The notes under the pieces: model-generated
Database searches by the model: none
What the model saw: only the letters and a program-made list of their open reading frames with translations
What the model was told of the DNA's origin: nothing
Shown: positions 49,965 through 59,523 of the stretch, piece by piece
Numbering within the stretch: position 1 is the first letter of the stretch
Layout of the letters: the number at the start of each line of letters is the position of its first letter
Assembly: GCF_017353175.1 (NCBI RefSeq)
Contig: NZ_JAFMYW010000004.1
Span: forward strand, 534,122-598,121
Direction: 5' to 3'
DNA from: Fibrella forsythiae
GTDB taxonomy: Bacteria > Bacteroidota > Bacteroidia > Cytophagales > Spirosomataceae
Length of the DNA stretch: 64,000 nt
Program-made: the position numbers and the translations under genes

Positions 49965-51506
49965 ATGGAACAGGCTATTCTTGCGCTTTATGCGCTCTCG
50001 CTGCTGCTGCTCTTTGTCTACAACCTGGGGCAACTGAGTCTGATTGTTATCTACCTCCGATCGGGCAGACAACAGCAGGCCGAAGTTGTTGCGCCTCACT
50101 CTGCCGCCTGGTCGGCCTTACCAGCAGTGACCGTTCAGTTACCATTGTACAACGAACGATATGTGGTAGAACGCCTCATTGATGCCGTAGCTGCTTTAAA
50201 CTATCCGGCCGAAAAACTGGAAATTCAGGTGCTCGATGATTCCATGGATGATTCCATTGAGCTGAGCGCAAAGAAGGTAGCGTATTACCGGCAGCTTGGC
50301 CTGAACATTCAACTGGTTCGGCGGCCCGAGCGGGTAGGGTATAAAGCAGGCGCGCTGGCCTATGGGCTCGATCGGGCGACGGGCGAGTTTGTGGCCATTT
50401 TCGACGCCGATTTTGTACCTGATCCTGACTTTCTGCTCAAAACGATTCCGCATTTTGTCAACCCGGCTGTGGGTATTGTACAAACAAGATGGACACACCT
50501 TAATGAAGACTACTCGTTGTTAACGCAACTACAGGCCTTCGGGTTGAATGCGCACTTCTTCATTGAACAGGGAGGCCGTAACGCCGCCGATTTCTTCATG
50601 AATTTCAACGGCACCGCCGGGGTGTGGCGCAAAGCGGCCATTTACGACGCAGGCGGCTGGAGCAGCGACACGCTCACCGAAGACCTTGACCTGAGCTACC
50701 GGGCGCAGTTGAAAGGCTGGAAATTTGTGTATCGCGAAGATATTGGCTCGCCCGCCGAACTGCCGGTGGCCATGGCCGCCCTGAAATCGCAGCAATATCG
50801 CTGGATGAAAGGTGCTGCTGAATGTGCCCGTCGTCTGATGATGGGCGTACTGCGCTCACCGAACGTACCTGTGGTTAACAAAATTCATGCGTTTTTCCAC
50901 CTGTTCAGTAGCTCCACGTTCTTACTCGTTTTTGTGCTGGCTTTTCTGAGTGTACCAGTTCTGTACATTCACAACCTTCACCCCGAATGGGCAACGGTGT
51001 ATTATCTTATCAATTTTTTTCAGGTCAACCTGATCATTCTGCTGTTGTTCTACGGTATTCCTTTCTGGCGATCGAATACCCAAAACCGTTTTTTGTTCCC
51101 GTGGTATTTCCTGGCTTATTCGTCACTGATGATGGGGCTTTCGCTGCATAATGCCATTGCCGTTGTGGAGGGTTACATTGGCCGGAAAACCCCCTTCGTA
51201 CGAACGCCTAAATTCAACGTACAGAAAAAATCTGATAGCTGGCGCACCAATGTGTATATGGCGGCTGGGTTTCCCTGGCTTACGCTGCTGGAAGGAGGCA
51301 TGCTACTCTATTTCATTGGTGGTATTACGCTGGGCGTATACCTGCACGATTACCGGATGCTGTTCTTCCACTGTATGTTAACGGTGGGCTTTGGCATGGT
51401 GTTCGTATATTCGCTGCTGCACACAGTTCGCCTATCGGCAGGGCCCCGGTCGGTTGATGCTGACACCCCCAACACCGAGCGCCGACCAGCTGGTGCGGTT
51501 GCATGA
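49965..51506 (+). CDS. Membrane glycosyltransferase, cellulose synthase-like (GT2)
   Basis: 513 residues from ATG 49965. One N-terminal membrane helix, then a processive GT2 domain: QLPLYNERYVVERL, VLDDSMDD, FDADFVPDPDF (DXD), TLTEDLDLSYR (TED) and the QQYRW (QXXRW) motif, then four to five C-terminal membrane helices. All catalytic residues of the family are present. It makes a beta-linked glycan or a glycolipid; PilZ and BcsB partners are missing, so cellulose itself is unlikely. Stop overlaps the next start (ATGA). Confidence 0.9.
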   Translation: MEQAILALYALSLLLLFVYNLGQLSLIVIYLRSGRQQQAEVVAPHSAAWSALPAVTVQLPLYNERYVVERLIDAVAALNYPAEKLEIQVLDDSMDDSIELSAKKVAYYRQLGLNIQLVRRPERVGYKAGALAYGLDRATGEFVAIFDADFVPDPDFLLKTIPHFVNPAVGIVQTRWTHLNEDYSLLTQLQAFGLNAHFFIEQGGRNAADFFMNFNGTAGVWRKAAIYDAGGWSSDTLTEDLDLSYRAQLKGWKFVYREDIGSPAELPVAMAALKSQQYRWMKGAAECARRLMMGVLRSPNVPVVNKIHAFFHLFSSSTFLLVFVLAFLSVPVLYIHNLHPEWATVYYLINFFQVNLIILLLFYGIPFWRSNTQNRFLFPWYFLAYSSLMMGLSLHNAIAVVEGYIGRKTPFVRTPKFNVQKKSDSWRTNVYMAAGFPWLTLLEGGMLLYFIGGITLGVYLHDYRMLFFHCMLTVGFGMVFVYSLLHTVRLSAGPRSVDADTPNTERRPAGAVA

Positions 51507-52885
51507 CCCGCTCTTCTCCCCTCTTTGCCACATCAGCTACACGCTGGGGATGGCTTCTTTTATCGGCCTGCCTGTATGGATTGCTGGGGTACACGACCTC
51601 CCGCGAGCAGTTTCCGATGCTTATCGGTTTGTACGTGCTGCTGATGTGGGGATACAGCCTGCGGATACGGCCGTTATTTTCTGCTCCTGATGCGCATGAG
51701 GTTAACCCCGACCGTTTTCTGTTTGGATCGGCCGCTATTTTTCGGCTGTTACTGCTGCTGGCTATGCCTGCCCTGTCTGACGACTATGCCCGGTTTATCT
51801 GGGATGGCCGTCTGTTGCTTCACGGCATTAATCCGTTTCGGTACCTGCCTGTTGAGCTGATGGCCGGCGGTGTAGTGCCAGCCAGTTACGTTGATCCGGC
51901 GCTATACCAGCTTCTGAATTCACCTAATTACTACACGGTTTACCCGCCCATTAACCAGCTCTTTTTCGCTCTGTCGGCCTGGGCGGATAGTTCACTTGGG
52001 AGCGTAATCGTTCTTCGGGTGCCCATTATCCTGGCCGATCTGGGTACGTTATGGCTGATGGCGAAGTTGCTGAAGCAGAATAACCGAAACCCGAATCTGG
52101 CCCTGCTTTATGGATTGAACCCGCTGATTATTCTGGAACTGACGGGAAATGTGCACTTCGAGGCCGTCATGATTTTCTTTGCGATGCTGGCCGTTTATCT
52201 CTGGCAGCAGCATAAACAACTCCTCTCGGCCGGTTCGCTGGCACTGGCTATTGCCACCAAACTACTTCCGTTGATTGCACTTCCGGTTGTAATTGCCTAT
52301 GCGGGCTGGAAACGTGGGCTACGTTATTCATTGCTGGTTATTGGATTCGTGGTGGTGCTGTTTATTCCTTTTTTCAATGTGTCGTTGTTGATGAACATGC
52401 TGGAAAGCATTGATCTGTATTTCCGGAAATTCGAATTCAATGCCAGTCTGTATTATCTGATCCGGGAAGTAGGCTACTGGGTAGAAGGGTATAATGTGTT
52501 GGGGCGGGTTGGCCTTTGGCTATCCTTACTGACAACCGTTGGTTTGCTTTCGATCGCGTTCATTCGGACGTTCCCTGTTCCGATACGTATACTCTGGATG
52601 CTGACCCTGTATCTGGCAATGGCAACCACCGTTCATCCGTGGTACATCACTACCCTGGTGGCGGCTTCTGTATTTGTCAGTTCACCCGCCTATTCCGTTC
52701 GGTATGTCCTGCTTTGGTCAGCATTGGCATGGCTATCCTACTCAGCTTACCGCCATTCACCTATTCACGAAGAGTCAACCTCTCTGCTTCTGGAATACAG
52801 CATCGTTTACGGGCTGTTCATCCTGGACACCCGCCATTATTTAATCAATCAACGAGCTGATGCCGAAGCGCCTGCTGAAATATAA
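51503..52885 (+). CDS. GT-C type membrane mannosyltransferase-like protein
   Basis: 460 residues, about 11-12 membrane helices. The first large loop has SDDYARFIWDGRLLLHGINPF, the D/E-D motif typical of polyprenol-phosphate-dependent GT-C enzymes (DUF2029/PIG-M-like). It overlaps the upstream gene by 4 nt and the downstream flavin reductase gene by 26 nt, so expression is tightly coupled. It would use the lipid-linked sugar made by the first GT2 enzyme; that link is inference. Confidence 0.8.
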   Translation: MTRSSPLFATSATRWGWLLLSACLYGLLGYTTSREQFPMLIGLYVLLMWGYSLRIRPLFSAPDAHEVNPDRFLFGSAAIFRLLLLLAMPALSDDYARFIWDGRLLLHGINPFRYLPVELMAGGVVPASYVDPALYQLLNSPNYYTVYPPINQLFFALSAWADSSLGSVIVLRVPIILADLGTLWLMAKLLKQNNRNPNLALLYGLNPLIILELTGNVHFEAVMIFFAMLAVYLWQQHKQLLSAGSLALAIATKLLPLIALPVVIAYAGWKRGLRYSLLVIGFVVVLFIPFFNVSLLMNMLESIDLYFRKFEFNASLYYLIREVGYWVEGYNVLGRVGLWLSLLTTVGLLSIAFIRTFPVPIRILWMLTLYLAMATTVHPWYITTLVAASVFVSSPAYSVRYVLLWSALAWLSYSAYRHSPIHEESTSLLLEYSIVYGLFILDTRHYLINQRADAEAPAEI

Positions 52886-53348
52886 GAATTACGATGTGCA
52901 CTCAATCACGTCTGTTGCCGGTGTAGGTACGTCGGCCCAACGCCAGAATGCCAATATTGCCACGTGGGTTATGCAAACGGCGCTGGGCGGAAGCCGGCTG
53001 GCCGTAGCGCTCTATAAGGTCGATTACACAATTGACCTGGTGCGCGAGAGTGGCCTGTTGAATGTAAATCTGCTGGCTCAGGATCAGACTGGTTTGATCC
53101 GTAAACTGGGAAGACAATCGGGTCGTGACGTGGATAAATTCACTCGGCTACCTCACGCATATGATGAACGTGGCTGCCCCTATCTGACCGAGGCCGTTGG
53201 GTACGTTCAATGCCGGGTTCTGGATAGCGTTGATGGCGGCGACCATGCCGTTTTTATCTGCGACGTGCTAAAGCAGGTCGTGTTGAATCCCGGTAAGGCG
53301 GTTCTCACGAATGATTACCTGAAAGCAAGAAAATTGGTACGGGGGTAA
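52860..53348 (+). CDS. Flavin reductase-like (FMN-binding split barrel) protein
   Basis: 162 residues starting inside the preceding gene. Segments SITSVAGVGTSAQRQNANIATW, LAVALYKVDYTIDLVRES and LNVNLLAQDQ follow the flavin-reductase-like domain, though the usual P-x-x-V start is altered. It binds FMN and may reduce it with NAD(P)H. Its place at the end of a glycosyltransferase run is unexplained. Confidence 0.75.
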   Translation: MPKRLLKYKNYDVHSITSVAGVGTSAQRQNANIATWVMQTALGGSRLAVALYKVDYTIDLVRESGLLNVNLLAQDQTGLIRKLGRQSGRDVDKFTRLPHAYDERGCPYLTEAVGYVQCRVLDSVDGGDHAVFICDVLKQVVLNPGKAVLTNDYLKARKLVRG

Positions 53349-53355
53349 CGAAACC

Positions 53356-54903
53356 TTACCTGTACACACCTCCATAGCGCCCGCCCAACAGGTCGTCGAC
53401 ATATTCGCGGGAGTTGCTCAGGCGAGGAACCTTATGCTGCCCGCCCACTTTACCGCGCTGCCGCATCCAGGCGTAAAACGTACCTGTAGGCACGGAACGT
53501 ACCACCGGTCTAACCAACGCCATATCGTGATACCGCTTGGCATCGTAATCTGAATTTACCTGCCGAAGCGTGTCGTCGAGCACCTGCGTAAACTGGCTGA
53601 TACTGTTTGGTTCACGGGCGAACTCAATTACCCATTCATGACCTCCCTGCTGATGTCCGCTTACCCGGTCGTGTTGCATGTAAATGGGGCCGGCAGTATA
53701 ATCAGAGATAACCGCACCTGTGGCCACACAGGCCTGAGTAATGGCAGTTTCGGCGTTTTCTACAATGACTTCTTCGCCAAACGCATTGATAAAATGTTTG
53801 GTACGCCCGCTCACCCGAATTCGATGCGGATACAATGACGTAAACCGAACGGTATCGCCAATACGGTATCGCCATAATCCGGCATTAGTCGTGATAACCA
53901 GCGCGTAGTTTCGGTTCAGTTCTACTTCTTCGATGGTATAGGCTTTCGGAAACGCTTTATCGGCATCTTCTACCGGAACAAATTCATAAAAAATGCCATA
54001 ATCGGGCATGAGCATCATTTCGTTGGCCCGGCTCATGTCATCCTGAATGGCAAAATATCCTTCCGATGCGTTGTATACTTCCTGAAAACCAACACGGCTA
54101 CCGCCAAAAATCTGCTCGCTGAACAAACTTCGGTATGGTTGGAATGCTACAGCTCCGTGCACGAACACCTCAAAATTTGGCCATACGTCCAGAATACTAT
54201 CTTTGCCGGTTTGGGAAAGAACTTTCTGAATGAGCACCATGGTCCAGGTAGGGACGCCCAGAATACTGGTTACGTTTTCCTGCGCGGTGATCTGCGCCAT
54301 TCGGTCAATTTTGGCCTCCCATTCGTCCATCAGGGCTACCTCGAGCGATGGCGTTCTGATTATCTGACCCCAAACGGGCAGGTTTTTCATAACCACCGCC
54401 GATATGTCGCCTGTTGCGCTATCACGTCCGTACGGATTCGCGTGCAGGCTACCGCCAATTGATAATCCTTTCCCCTCGAACACCCGCGTATCCGGCCGAT
54501 TGGCGATATACAGGGCCATCATATCTTTACCTCCTTTAATATGACAGTCGTCGAGGGCTTCAGACGATACGGGAATGAATTTGCTGCGGGCGTTGGTAGT
54601 TCCCGACGATTTGGAGAACCAGTGAATTGGCGACGACCAAAGCACGTTCTGCTCGCCCTTCATTACCCGCTCGATGTATGGAAACAGATCTTCGTAGCCC
54701 GAAACAGGCACCTGTTGTTGAAAATCATTGACTGATCGAATAGCGCCATAGCTATATTTCCGACCCCATTCGGTACGCCGCCCCCGTCTGATCAACGATC
54801 GGAATACGGTTTGTTGCGCGTCTCCGGGGTTCGCCTTCAGCCTTTCAATGCGGGGCAGGCGACGACGGAGCAGCCAACTGAGCGTTGTGTTCAGAAAGGT
54901 CAT
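53356..54903 (-). CDS. GH3-family acyl acid-amido synthetase
   Basis: 515 residues, similar in length to plant auxin-responsive GH3 proteins (here 'GH3' is not glycoside hydrolase). ATP-binding motif FSKSSGTTNARSKFIP, the middle YNASEGYFAIQ and the late YRIGDTVRF are conserved parts of the ANL-like fold. These enzymes adenylate carboxylic acids and join them to amino acids. The bacterial substrate is unknown; no neighbour gives a clue. Convergent with the glycosyltransferase run. Confidence 0.9.
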   Translation of the reverse strand: MTFLNTTLSWLLRRRLPRIERLKANPGDAQQTVFRSLIRRGRRTEWGRKYSYGAIRSVNDFQQQVPVSGYEDLFPYIERVMKGEQNVLWSSPIHWFSKSSGTTNARSKFIPVSSEALDDCHIKGGKDMMALYIANRPDTRVFEGKGLSIGGSLHANPYGRDSATGDISAVVMKNLPVWGQIIRTPSLEVALMDEWEAKIDRMAQITAQENVTSILGVPTWTMVLIQKVLSQTGKDSILDVWPNFEVFVHGAVAFQPYRSLFSEQIFGGSRVGFQEVYNASEGYFAIQDDMSRANEMMLMPDYGIFYEFVPVEDADKAFPKAYTIEEVELNRNYALVITTNAGLWRYRIGDTVRFTSLYPHRIRVSGRTKHFINAFGEEVIVENAETAITQACVATGAVISDYTAGPIYMQHDRVSGHQQGGHEWVIEFAREPNSISQFTQVLDDTLRQVNSDYDAKRYHDMALVRPVVRSVPTGTFYAWMRQRGKVGGQHKVPRLSNSREYVDDLLGGRYGGVYR

Positions 54904-54985
54904 ACAAACAGTACGAGCTGGCGTTTAGGCTATAAACTTAACCGTTTGTCAGTCTAAGTACAAACACGGGTTAGGCCGCCTTGTT

Positions 54986-55882
54986 TCAGAGTTTTTTAGC
55001 CCGGTCAGGATAATCGGTGATCAGGCCGTCGACACCGATATCGAGCATTTGCCGCATATCAGCGGGATTATTCACTGTCCAGGGCACAACCTGTATCCCT
55101 TGCCGGTGTAATTTCTCAACACGCTCACGACTGATAAGCTGATAACTGGGGCTGTAAATAGCGGGTTTGAACCCAAGCTTTTTTAGGTTATGGTCTACCC
55201 CACGGATATTCTCGACCAAAGCCGCTAACCTGACTGGCAATGCTTTCCTGCGTTGAACCTGTTGATTCCACTCCTGCAACATGGCAAAATCGAAGCTTTG
55301 AATGATAATCCGGTCGGCAGGTACGTTCGCTTTTGTCAGCACGGCGTTCACCAGTTTACAAAAATCTGCCGGACGGGGCTGACTTCGGTCGTATTCTGAT
55401 TCTTCGCTTTTCAGTTCAATGTTATACGAAAAAGCGGGCAGGTTCTTTTCGGTGCGATAGGCTTCTGTTGAAGCCAGTACCTCGCTCAGTAACGGCTTGT
55501 ACACCTTCTGTTTCTGTTGCTCCGGAAATCGCGGATTTCCGTTAGCACCTACATCATACCGCTTGATCTCGGCATACGGCATTTTATACAGAACCAGGTT
55601 TTTTTCCTCATCCTTCGTCACTGGCATACCATCCGGTTTAGTACTAAATAGGGAATTAAAATAGGGCTCGTGCGAAACAACCACCTGCCCATCCTGACTG
55701 ATTACCACGTCCATTTCCAACGTGTTTACCCCCAACTCAAGCGCTTTCAAGAAAGCCGGAATCGTATTCTCAGGCATCAGTCCCCGACAACCGCGGTGCC
55801 CCTGTAAGTCATAGGTACGTGCCGGTTGGGCAGAAAGTGAGCTCGTTGTCAGCATACAAAGTAGCAGCAATGCCGCACGCAT
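54986..55882 (-). CDS. Secreted glycerophosphodiester phosphodiesterase
   Basis: 298 residues from Met at 55882 (MRAALLLLCMLTTSSLSAQ is a better signal peptide, and a possible -7 box TACATTTG lies just upstream at 55906-55913); a Met six codons earlier is possible. The TIM-barrel GDPD fold shows QGHRGCRGLMPENTIPAF with the catalytic His-Arg pair, NTLEMDVVISQDG and VVSHEP with the second His, and ends VDGLITDYPDR. It releases glycerol-3-phosphate from lipid head groups in the periplasm. Confidence 0.9.
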   Translation of the reverse strand: MRAALLLLCMLTTSSLSAQPARTYDLQGHRGCRGLMPENTIPAFLKALELGVNTLEMDVVISQDGQVVVSHEPYFNSLFSTKPDGMPVTKDEEKNLVLYKMPYAEIKRYDVGANGNPRFPEQQKQKVYKPLLSEVLASTEAYRTEKNLPAFSYNIELKSEESEYDRSQPRPADFCKLVNAVLTKANVPADRIIIQSFDFAMLQEWNQQVQRRKALPVRLAALVENIRGVDHNLKKLGFKPAIYSPSYQLISRERVEKLHRQGIQVVPWTVNNPADMRQMLDIGVDGLITDYPDRAKKL

Positions 55883-55916
55883 ACATTGGGTTGAATTCAT
55901 AAAATCAAATGTAAAA

Positions 55917-55960
55917 AAAAGCCGGTAGCTGTTCGTCTTAACAAACAGCTACCGGCTTTT
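55917..55960 (-). terminator. Terminator of the trp operon
   Basis: 17-bp stem (AAAAGCCGGTAGCTGTT with its complement), 10-nt loop and a T-run on the minus strand, 29 nt after the trpA stop. The T-run merges with a possible promoter box of the glycerophosphodiesterase gene. Confidence 0.88.
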
Positions 55961-55988
55961 ACCGTGTCAATTATCTAATCAGGTACGT

Positions 55989-56780
55989 TCAAGGCCTTAC
56001 CGCTTTCACGAAAGCGTCTATACCTTCAGCGCCCGGGCCGTTTTTCTGCAAATGCTTTACAAATGCACTGCCGATAATTGCCCCATTAGCGTGTTCGCTT
56101 GCCGCGTCGAATGTCTCCTGGTTGTTGATGCCAAAACCAATTAGCCGCGGATTGCGCAGGTTCATTCCGGCTATTCGCTCAAAGTAGGCCTTCATGACGT
56201 CGCTAACACCTGATACAGAGCCTGTAATGCTCGCAGATGATACCATATAGATGAACCCTTCCGACGCTTCGTCAATGAGGCGAATTCGTTCATCGGAGGT
56301 TTGCGGTGTAATCAGGAAGATATTTAGAATGCCATACCGCTCGAACGTGTCCCTGTATTCGGCTTCGTACAGATCAAACGGCAGATCGGGCAAAATTACC
56401 CCGTCGACACCCACCTCCTGGCATTTCCGGCAAAACGCCTCGACACCAAATTGCAGCACCGGGTTAATATAGCCCATCAACAGTATAGGTACGTTGATTT
56501 CATCGCGGCAGCCAGCCAATTGCTCGAACAGGATGCGCAGAGTCATGCCATGTTCCAGCGAAACCCCGTTGCTCTGCTGAATCACCTCGCCGTCGGCCAC
56601 CGGGTCAGAATACGGCATACCAATCTCAACCAGGTCAACGCCAGCCTGTTGCAAGCCACGGAGCACCGTCCGTGTATCGTTTAGCTGAGGAAAGCCCGCG
56701 GTGAAATAAACATTGAGCAACCGATCGCTTTTGGTCGAAAACAGGTCGGTAATGCGGTTTTGTATGGTAGACGTAGTCAT
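55989..56780 (-). CDS. trpA: Tryptophan synthase alpha subunit
   Basis: 263 residues. Catalytic Glu in DLVEIGMPYSDP and Asp in the same segment (SDPVADG), plus VDGVILPDLPF and the phosphate-binding IGFGINN and GAIIGSAFV. It cleaves indole-3-glycerol phosphate to indole and glyceraldehyde-3-phosphate and passes indole to TrpB. Its ATG shares one base with the trpB stop (TAATG), so translation is coupled. Last gene of the trp operon. Confidence 0.97.
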   Translation of the reverse strand: MTTSTIQNRITDLFSTKSDRLLNVYFTAGFPQLNDTRTVLRGLQQAGVDLVEIGMPYSDPVADGEVIQQSNGVSLEHGMTLRILFEQLAGCRDEINVPILLMGYINPVLQFGVEAFCRKCQEVGVDGVILPDLPFDLYEAEYRDTFERYGILNIFLITPQTSDERIRLIDEASEGFIYMVSSASITGSVSGVSDVMKAYFERIAGMNLRNPRLIGFGINNQETFDAASEHANGAIIGSAFVKHLQKNGPGAEGIDAFVKAVRP

Positions 56781-57979
56781 TATAAATACTTGGTATACGT
56801 GCTCAAATCTTTATCACCCCGGCCCGACAGGCAAACGACAACTACGTCGCTTTTTCTGAGTGGCAGTTCATTCAGTACTGCCAGCGCGTGGGCTGTTTCG
56901 AGAGCCGGAATGATGCCTTCCAGCTTGCTAAGGTTAAAACCGGCCTTCACGGCATCGTCATCGGTAACGCTGTAGAAATCACCCCGGCCCGAATCGAACA
57001 GGTGGGCGTGAAGCGGACCAATGCCAGGGTAGTCGAGCCCCGCCGAGATTGAATACGGCTCCGTTACCTGACCATCTTCTGTTTGCATTAGAATCGTGCG
57101 TGAGCCGTGTAGCACACCAGGTTTACCCAGCGCCGTTGTAGCGGCAGAATGACCCGTGTTTACGCCCTGCCCAGCAGCTTCGGCCGCTATCAGACGTACC
57201 TGAGGTTCATCCAGAAAATGGAAGAATGCCCCGGCAGCATTACTACCACCACCTACGCAGGCAACTACATAATCGGGCGTTTCGCGGCTTTCTTTCTCCA
57301 GCAACTGCTTCCGAATTTCTTCCGAAATTACGGATTGAAAACGCGCCACCATATCAGGGTATGGGTGCGGACCAACCACCGAGCCAATGATGTAGTGCGT
57401 ATCAACCGGGTTATTGATCCAGTGACGCATGGCCTCGTTGGTAGCATCTTTCAATGTCTGACTGCCCGATTTGGCAGGACGTACCTCAGCGCCAAGCATC
57501 CGCATACGGTCAACGTTTGGCTTTTGCCGCTCGATATCGATGGAACCCATGTAGATGATGCATTCCAGGCCCATCAGGGCGCAAACGGTAGCTGTTGCCA
57601 CACCATGCTGCCCCGCGCCGGTTTCGGCCACGATACGCTTCTTTCCGAGCCGCTGCGCCACCAGAATCTGACCAATGGTATTGTTGATCTTGTGCGCTCC
57701 GGTATGGCACAGGTCTTCCCGCTTCAGGTAGATCGTGGCGCCAACCTGTGCCGATAGCCGTTTAGCCAGAAATAACGGCGTTGGGCGGCCCACATAGTCG
57801 GTCAGTAACTGCCAGAACTCAGCCTGAAACGCCGGATCGGCAATGATATTCAGGTAATTCTGGCGTAGCTCTTCTACGTTGGGGTACAGCATTTCGGGGA
57901 TAAATGCACCACCAAAATGGCCGTAGAAGCCTTTATCTGTTACCTCAAATGAGGACTGGGTATCAACTGTCGTTTGCAT
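56780..57979 (-). CDS. trpB: Tryptophan synthase beta subunit
   Basis: 399 residues. PLP lysine in [15 protein letters not shown], phosphate-binding [10 protein letters not shown], and [13 protein letters not shown]; the C-terminal end has CLSGRGDKD. It condenses indole with serine to tryptophan. Overlaps trpA by one base; 66 nt after trpF. Confidence 0.97.
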   Translation of the reverse strand: MQTTVDTQSSFEVTDKGFYGHFGGAFIPEMLYPNVEELRQNYLNIIADPAFQAEFWQLLTDYVGRPTPLFLAKRLSAQVGATIYLKREDLCHTGAHKINNTIGQILVAQRLGKKRIVAETGAGQHGVATATVCALMGLECIIYMGSIDIERQKPNVDRMRMLGAEVRPAKSGSQTLKDATNEAMRHWINNPVDTHYIIGSVVGPHPYPDMVARFQSVISEEIRKQLLEKESRETPDYVVACVGGGSNAAGAFFHFLDEPQVRLIAAEAAGQGVNTGHSAATTALGKPGVLHGSRTILMQTEDGQVTEPYSISAGLDYPGIGPLHAHLFDSGRGDFYSVTDDDAVKAGFNLSKLEGIIPALETAHALAVLNELPLRKSDVVVVCLSGRGDKDLSTYTKYL

Positions 57980-58045
57980 GACATTAGTACTTTATCAGAC
58001 GTAGCTTTGAAGTGGCCAGTCGATTATCATTTACATTGTTTCTCT

Positions 58046-58690
58046 CTACGCTTCCTCTTCTTCTTCGATAGGCCGCAGGCGGTCTATGAGTTCCTTCACT
58101 TTCGCCACGTCTTTCACACCCGGCGATACTTCAACCTGACTGTTCACATCGACGCCATACAGCTTCATGCCTTTCAGTTGGTCGAGTTGGTCGAGGTTTT
58201 CCAGGCCGATACCACCGCTGATGAAGAATGGTTTCTCGTTATCATAATTCTTTAACACGCTCCAGTCGAATGTATGTCCGTTACCGCCGGGCTGATCGCC
58301 TTTGGCATCGAACAGAAACAGATCGGCGTAAGCTTTATAGTTATTCACCATCGAGAAGTTAAACGACCCATCGACCCGGAAGGCCTTGATGATGTTAACA
58401 CCCCGATTCTGAAGGCTCCGGCAATAATCGGGGGCTTCGTTGCCGTGAAGTTGTACATACTGCAAATCGTACTTCTTTACAGACCGCAGAATATACTCCG
58501 GACTTGCGTTGACAAACACACCCACTTTTCGAATTGACCGGGGTAACGCTTTCACCACGTCTGCATCCAGTTCGTCGCCCACAAAACGAGGCGATTGATC
58601 GTAGAAGATAAAGCCGACAAAATCCGGATTCAGAGCCGCCACTTGCTCCAGATTGGCCACGTCGCGCAGGCCGCATACTTTAATCTTCAT
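58046..58690 (-). CDS. trpF: Phosphoribosylanthranilate isomerase
   Basis: 214 residues. MKIKVCGLRD with the catalytic Cys, FVGFIFYDQSPRFVG, YVQLHGNEAPDYC, the Asp in LFDAKG and FISGGIGLENLDQL. Catalyses the Amadori rearrangement of PRA to CdRP. Its start overlaps the trpC stop by 4 nt (ATGA). The Glu-rich end (IEEEEEA) is a small extension. Confidence 0.96.
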   Translation of the reverse strand: MKIKVCGLRDVANLEQVAALNPDFVGFIFYDQSPRFVGDELDADVVKALPRSIRKVGVFVNASPEYILRSVKKYDLQYVQLHGNEAPDYCRSLQNRGVNIIKAFRVDGSFNFSMVNNYKAYADLFLFDAKGDQPGGNGHTFDWSVLKNYDNEKPFFISGGIGLENLDQLDQLKGMKLYGVDVNSQVEVSPGVKDVAKVKELIDRLRPIEEEEEA

Positions 58691-59514
58691 ACGATTTGAT
58701 GACTGTTTTTAGACGTAACAAGTTGTTCTTTATAATCGGTCACTAACTGACGCAAAGCCGTTGCCGGGTCGTCTGTTTTCATAAATGCCTCGCCAATCAG
58801 GAACGCCTGGTAGCCAGCTTCCTGTAAGCGTACCATCGTAGCGGCATCGTGCAGCCCGCTCTCGGTTACCTTCACGTACTGGTCTGGAATCAGGCCCGCC
58901 AGTTGCACCGACGTATCGATATCTGTGACGAAGGTTTTTAGGTTTCGGTTATTTACGCCAACCAGATCAACGCTTTCACATAGAGAACGTTGCAGTTCTT
59001 CGGCATCGTGTACTTCCAGCAGCACCTCCATCCCAAGTTCGTGCGCATATTCGCTTAGGGAACGTACCTGTTCAGGGCTGAGGCAGGAAGCAATCAGCAA
59101 GACTAGGTCAGCCCCCCATGCTTTAGCTTCCAGAAGCTGATAGGTATCTACTACAAAATCTTTACGTAGAATTGGGGTATGCGGATTAGCTGTGCGCGCT
59201 GCCTGCAAATCAGCAGGTGTGCCGCCAAAAAATGGTTCGTCGGTCAGCACTGATAACACAGCAGCGCCGGCAGCGACGTACCCACGTGTAGTTTCGGCTA
59301 CATCTACCTGGTCATTGATGATACCCTTCGACGGTGACTTACGCTTGAATTCGGAAATGATGCCTGTAGAATCTGTCGCCAGTATCGACGCCCGCGCCGA
59401 ATTAACCGAACGATCAAAGAGCGGCATATTTCGCAAATCATTCGCTGAAATCGCAGCTTTTCGCGCCGCAATCTCATCCCGTTTACGGGCTACTATGGTA
59501 TCTAAAATGGTCAT
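58687..59514 (-). CDS. trpC: Indole-3-glycerol phosphate synthase
   Basis: 275 residues. ISEFKRKSPSKGII, VLTDEPFFGG, ILRKDFVVDTYQ, GVNNRNLKTF and ESGLH carry the TIM-barrel catalytic residues (Lys and Glu). Separate from trpF, as in many Bacteroidota, rather than fused as in E. coli. Starts 9 nt after trpD ends. Confidence 0.97.
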   Translation of the reverse strand: MTILDTIVARKRDEIAARKAAISANDLRNMPLFDRSVNSARASILATDSTGIISEFKRKSPSKGIINDQVDVAETTRGYVAAGAAVLSVLTDEPFFGGTPADLQAARTANPHTPILRKDFVVDTYQLLEAKAWGADLVLLIASCLSPEQVRSLSEYAHELGMEVLLEVHDAEELQRSLCESVDLVGVNNRNLKTFVTDIDTSVQLAGLIPDQYVKVTESGLHDAATMVRLQEAGYQAFLIGEAFMKTDDPATALRQLVTDYKEQLVTSKNSHQIV

Positions 59515-59523
59515 AACTGAAAC

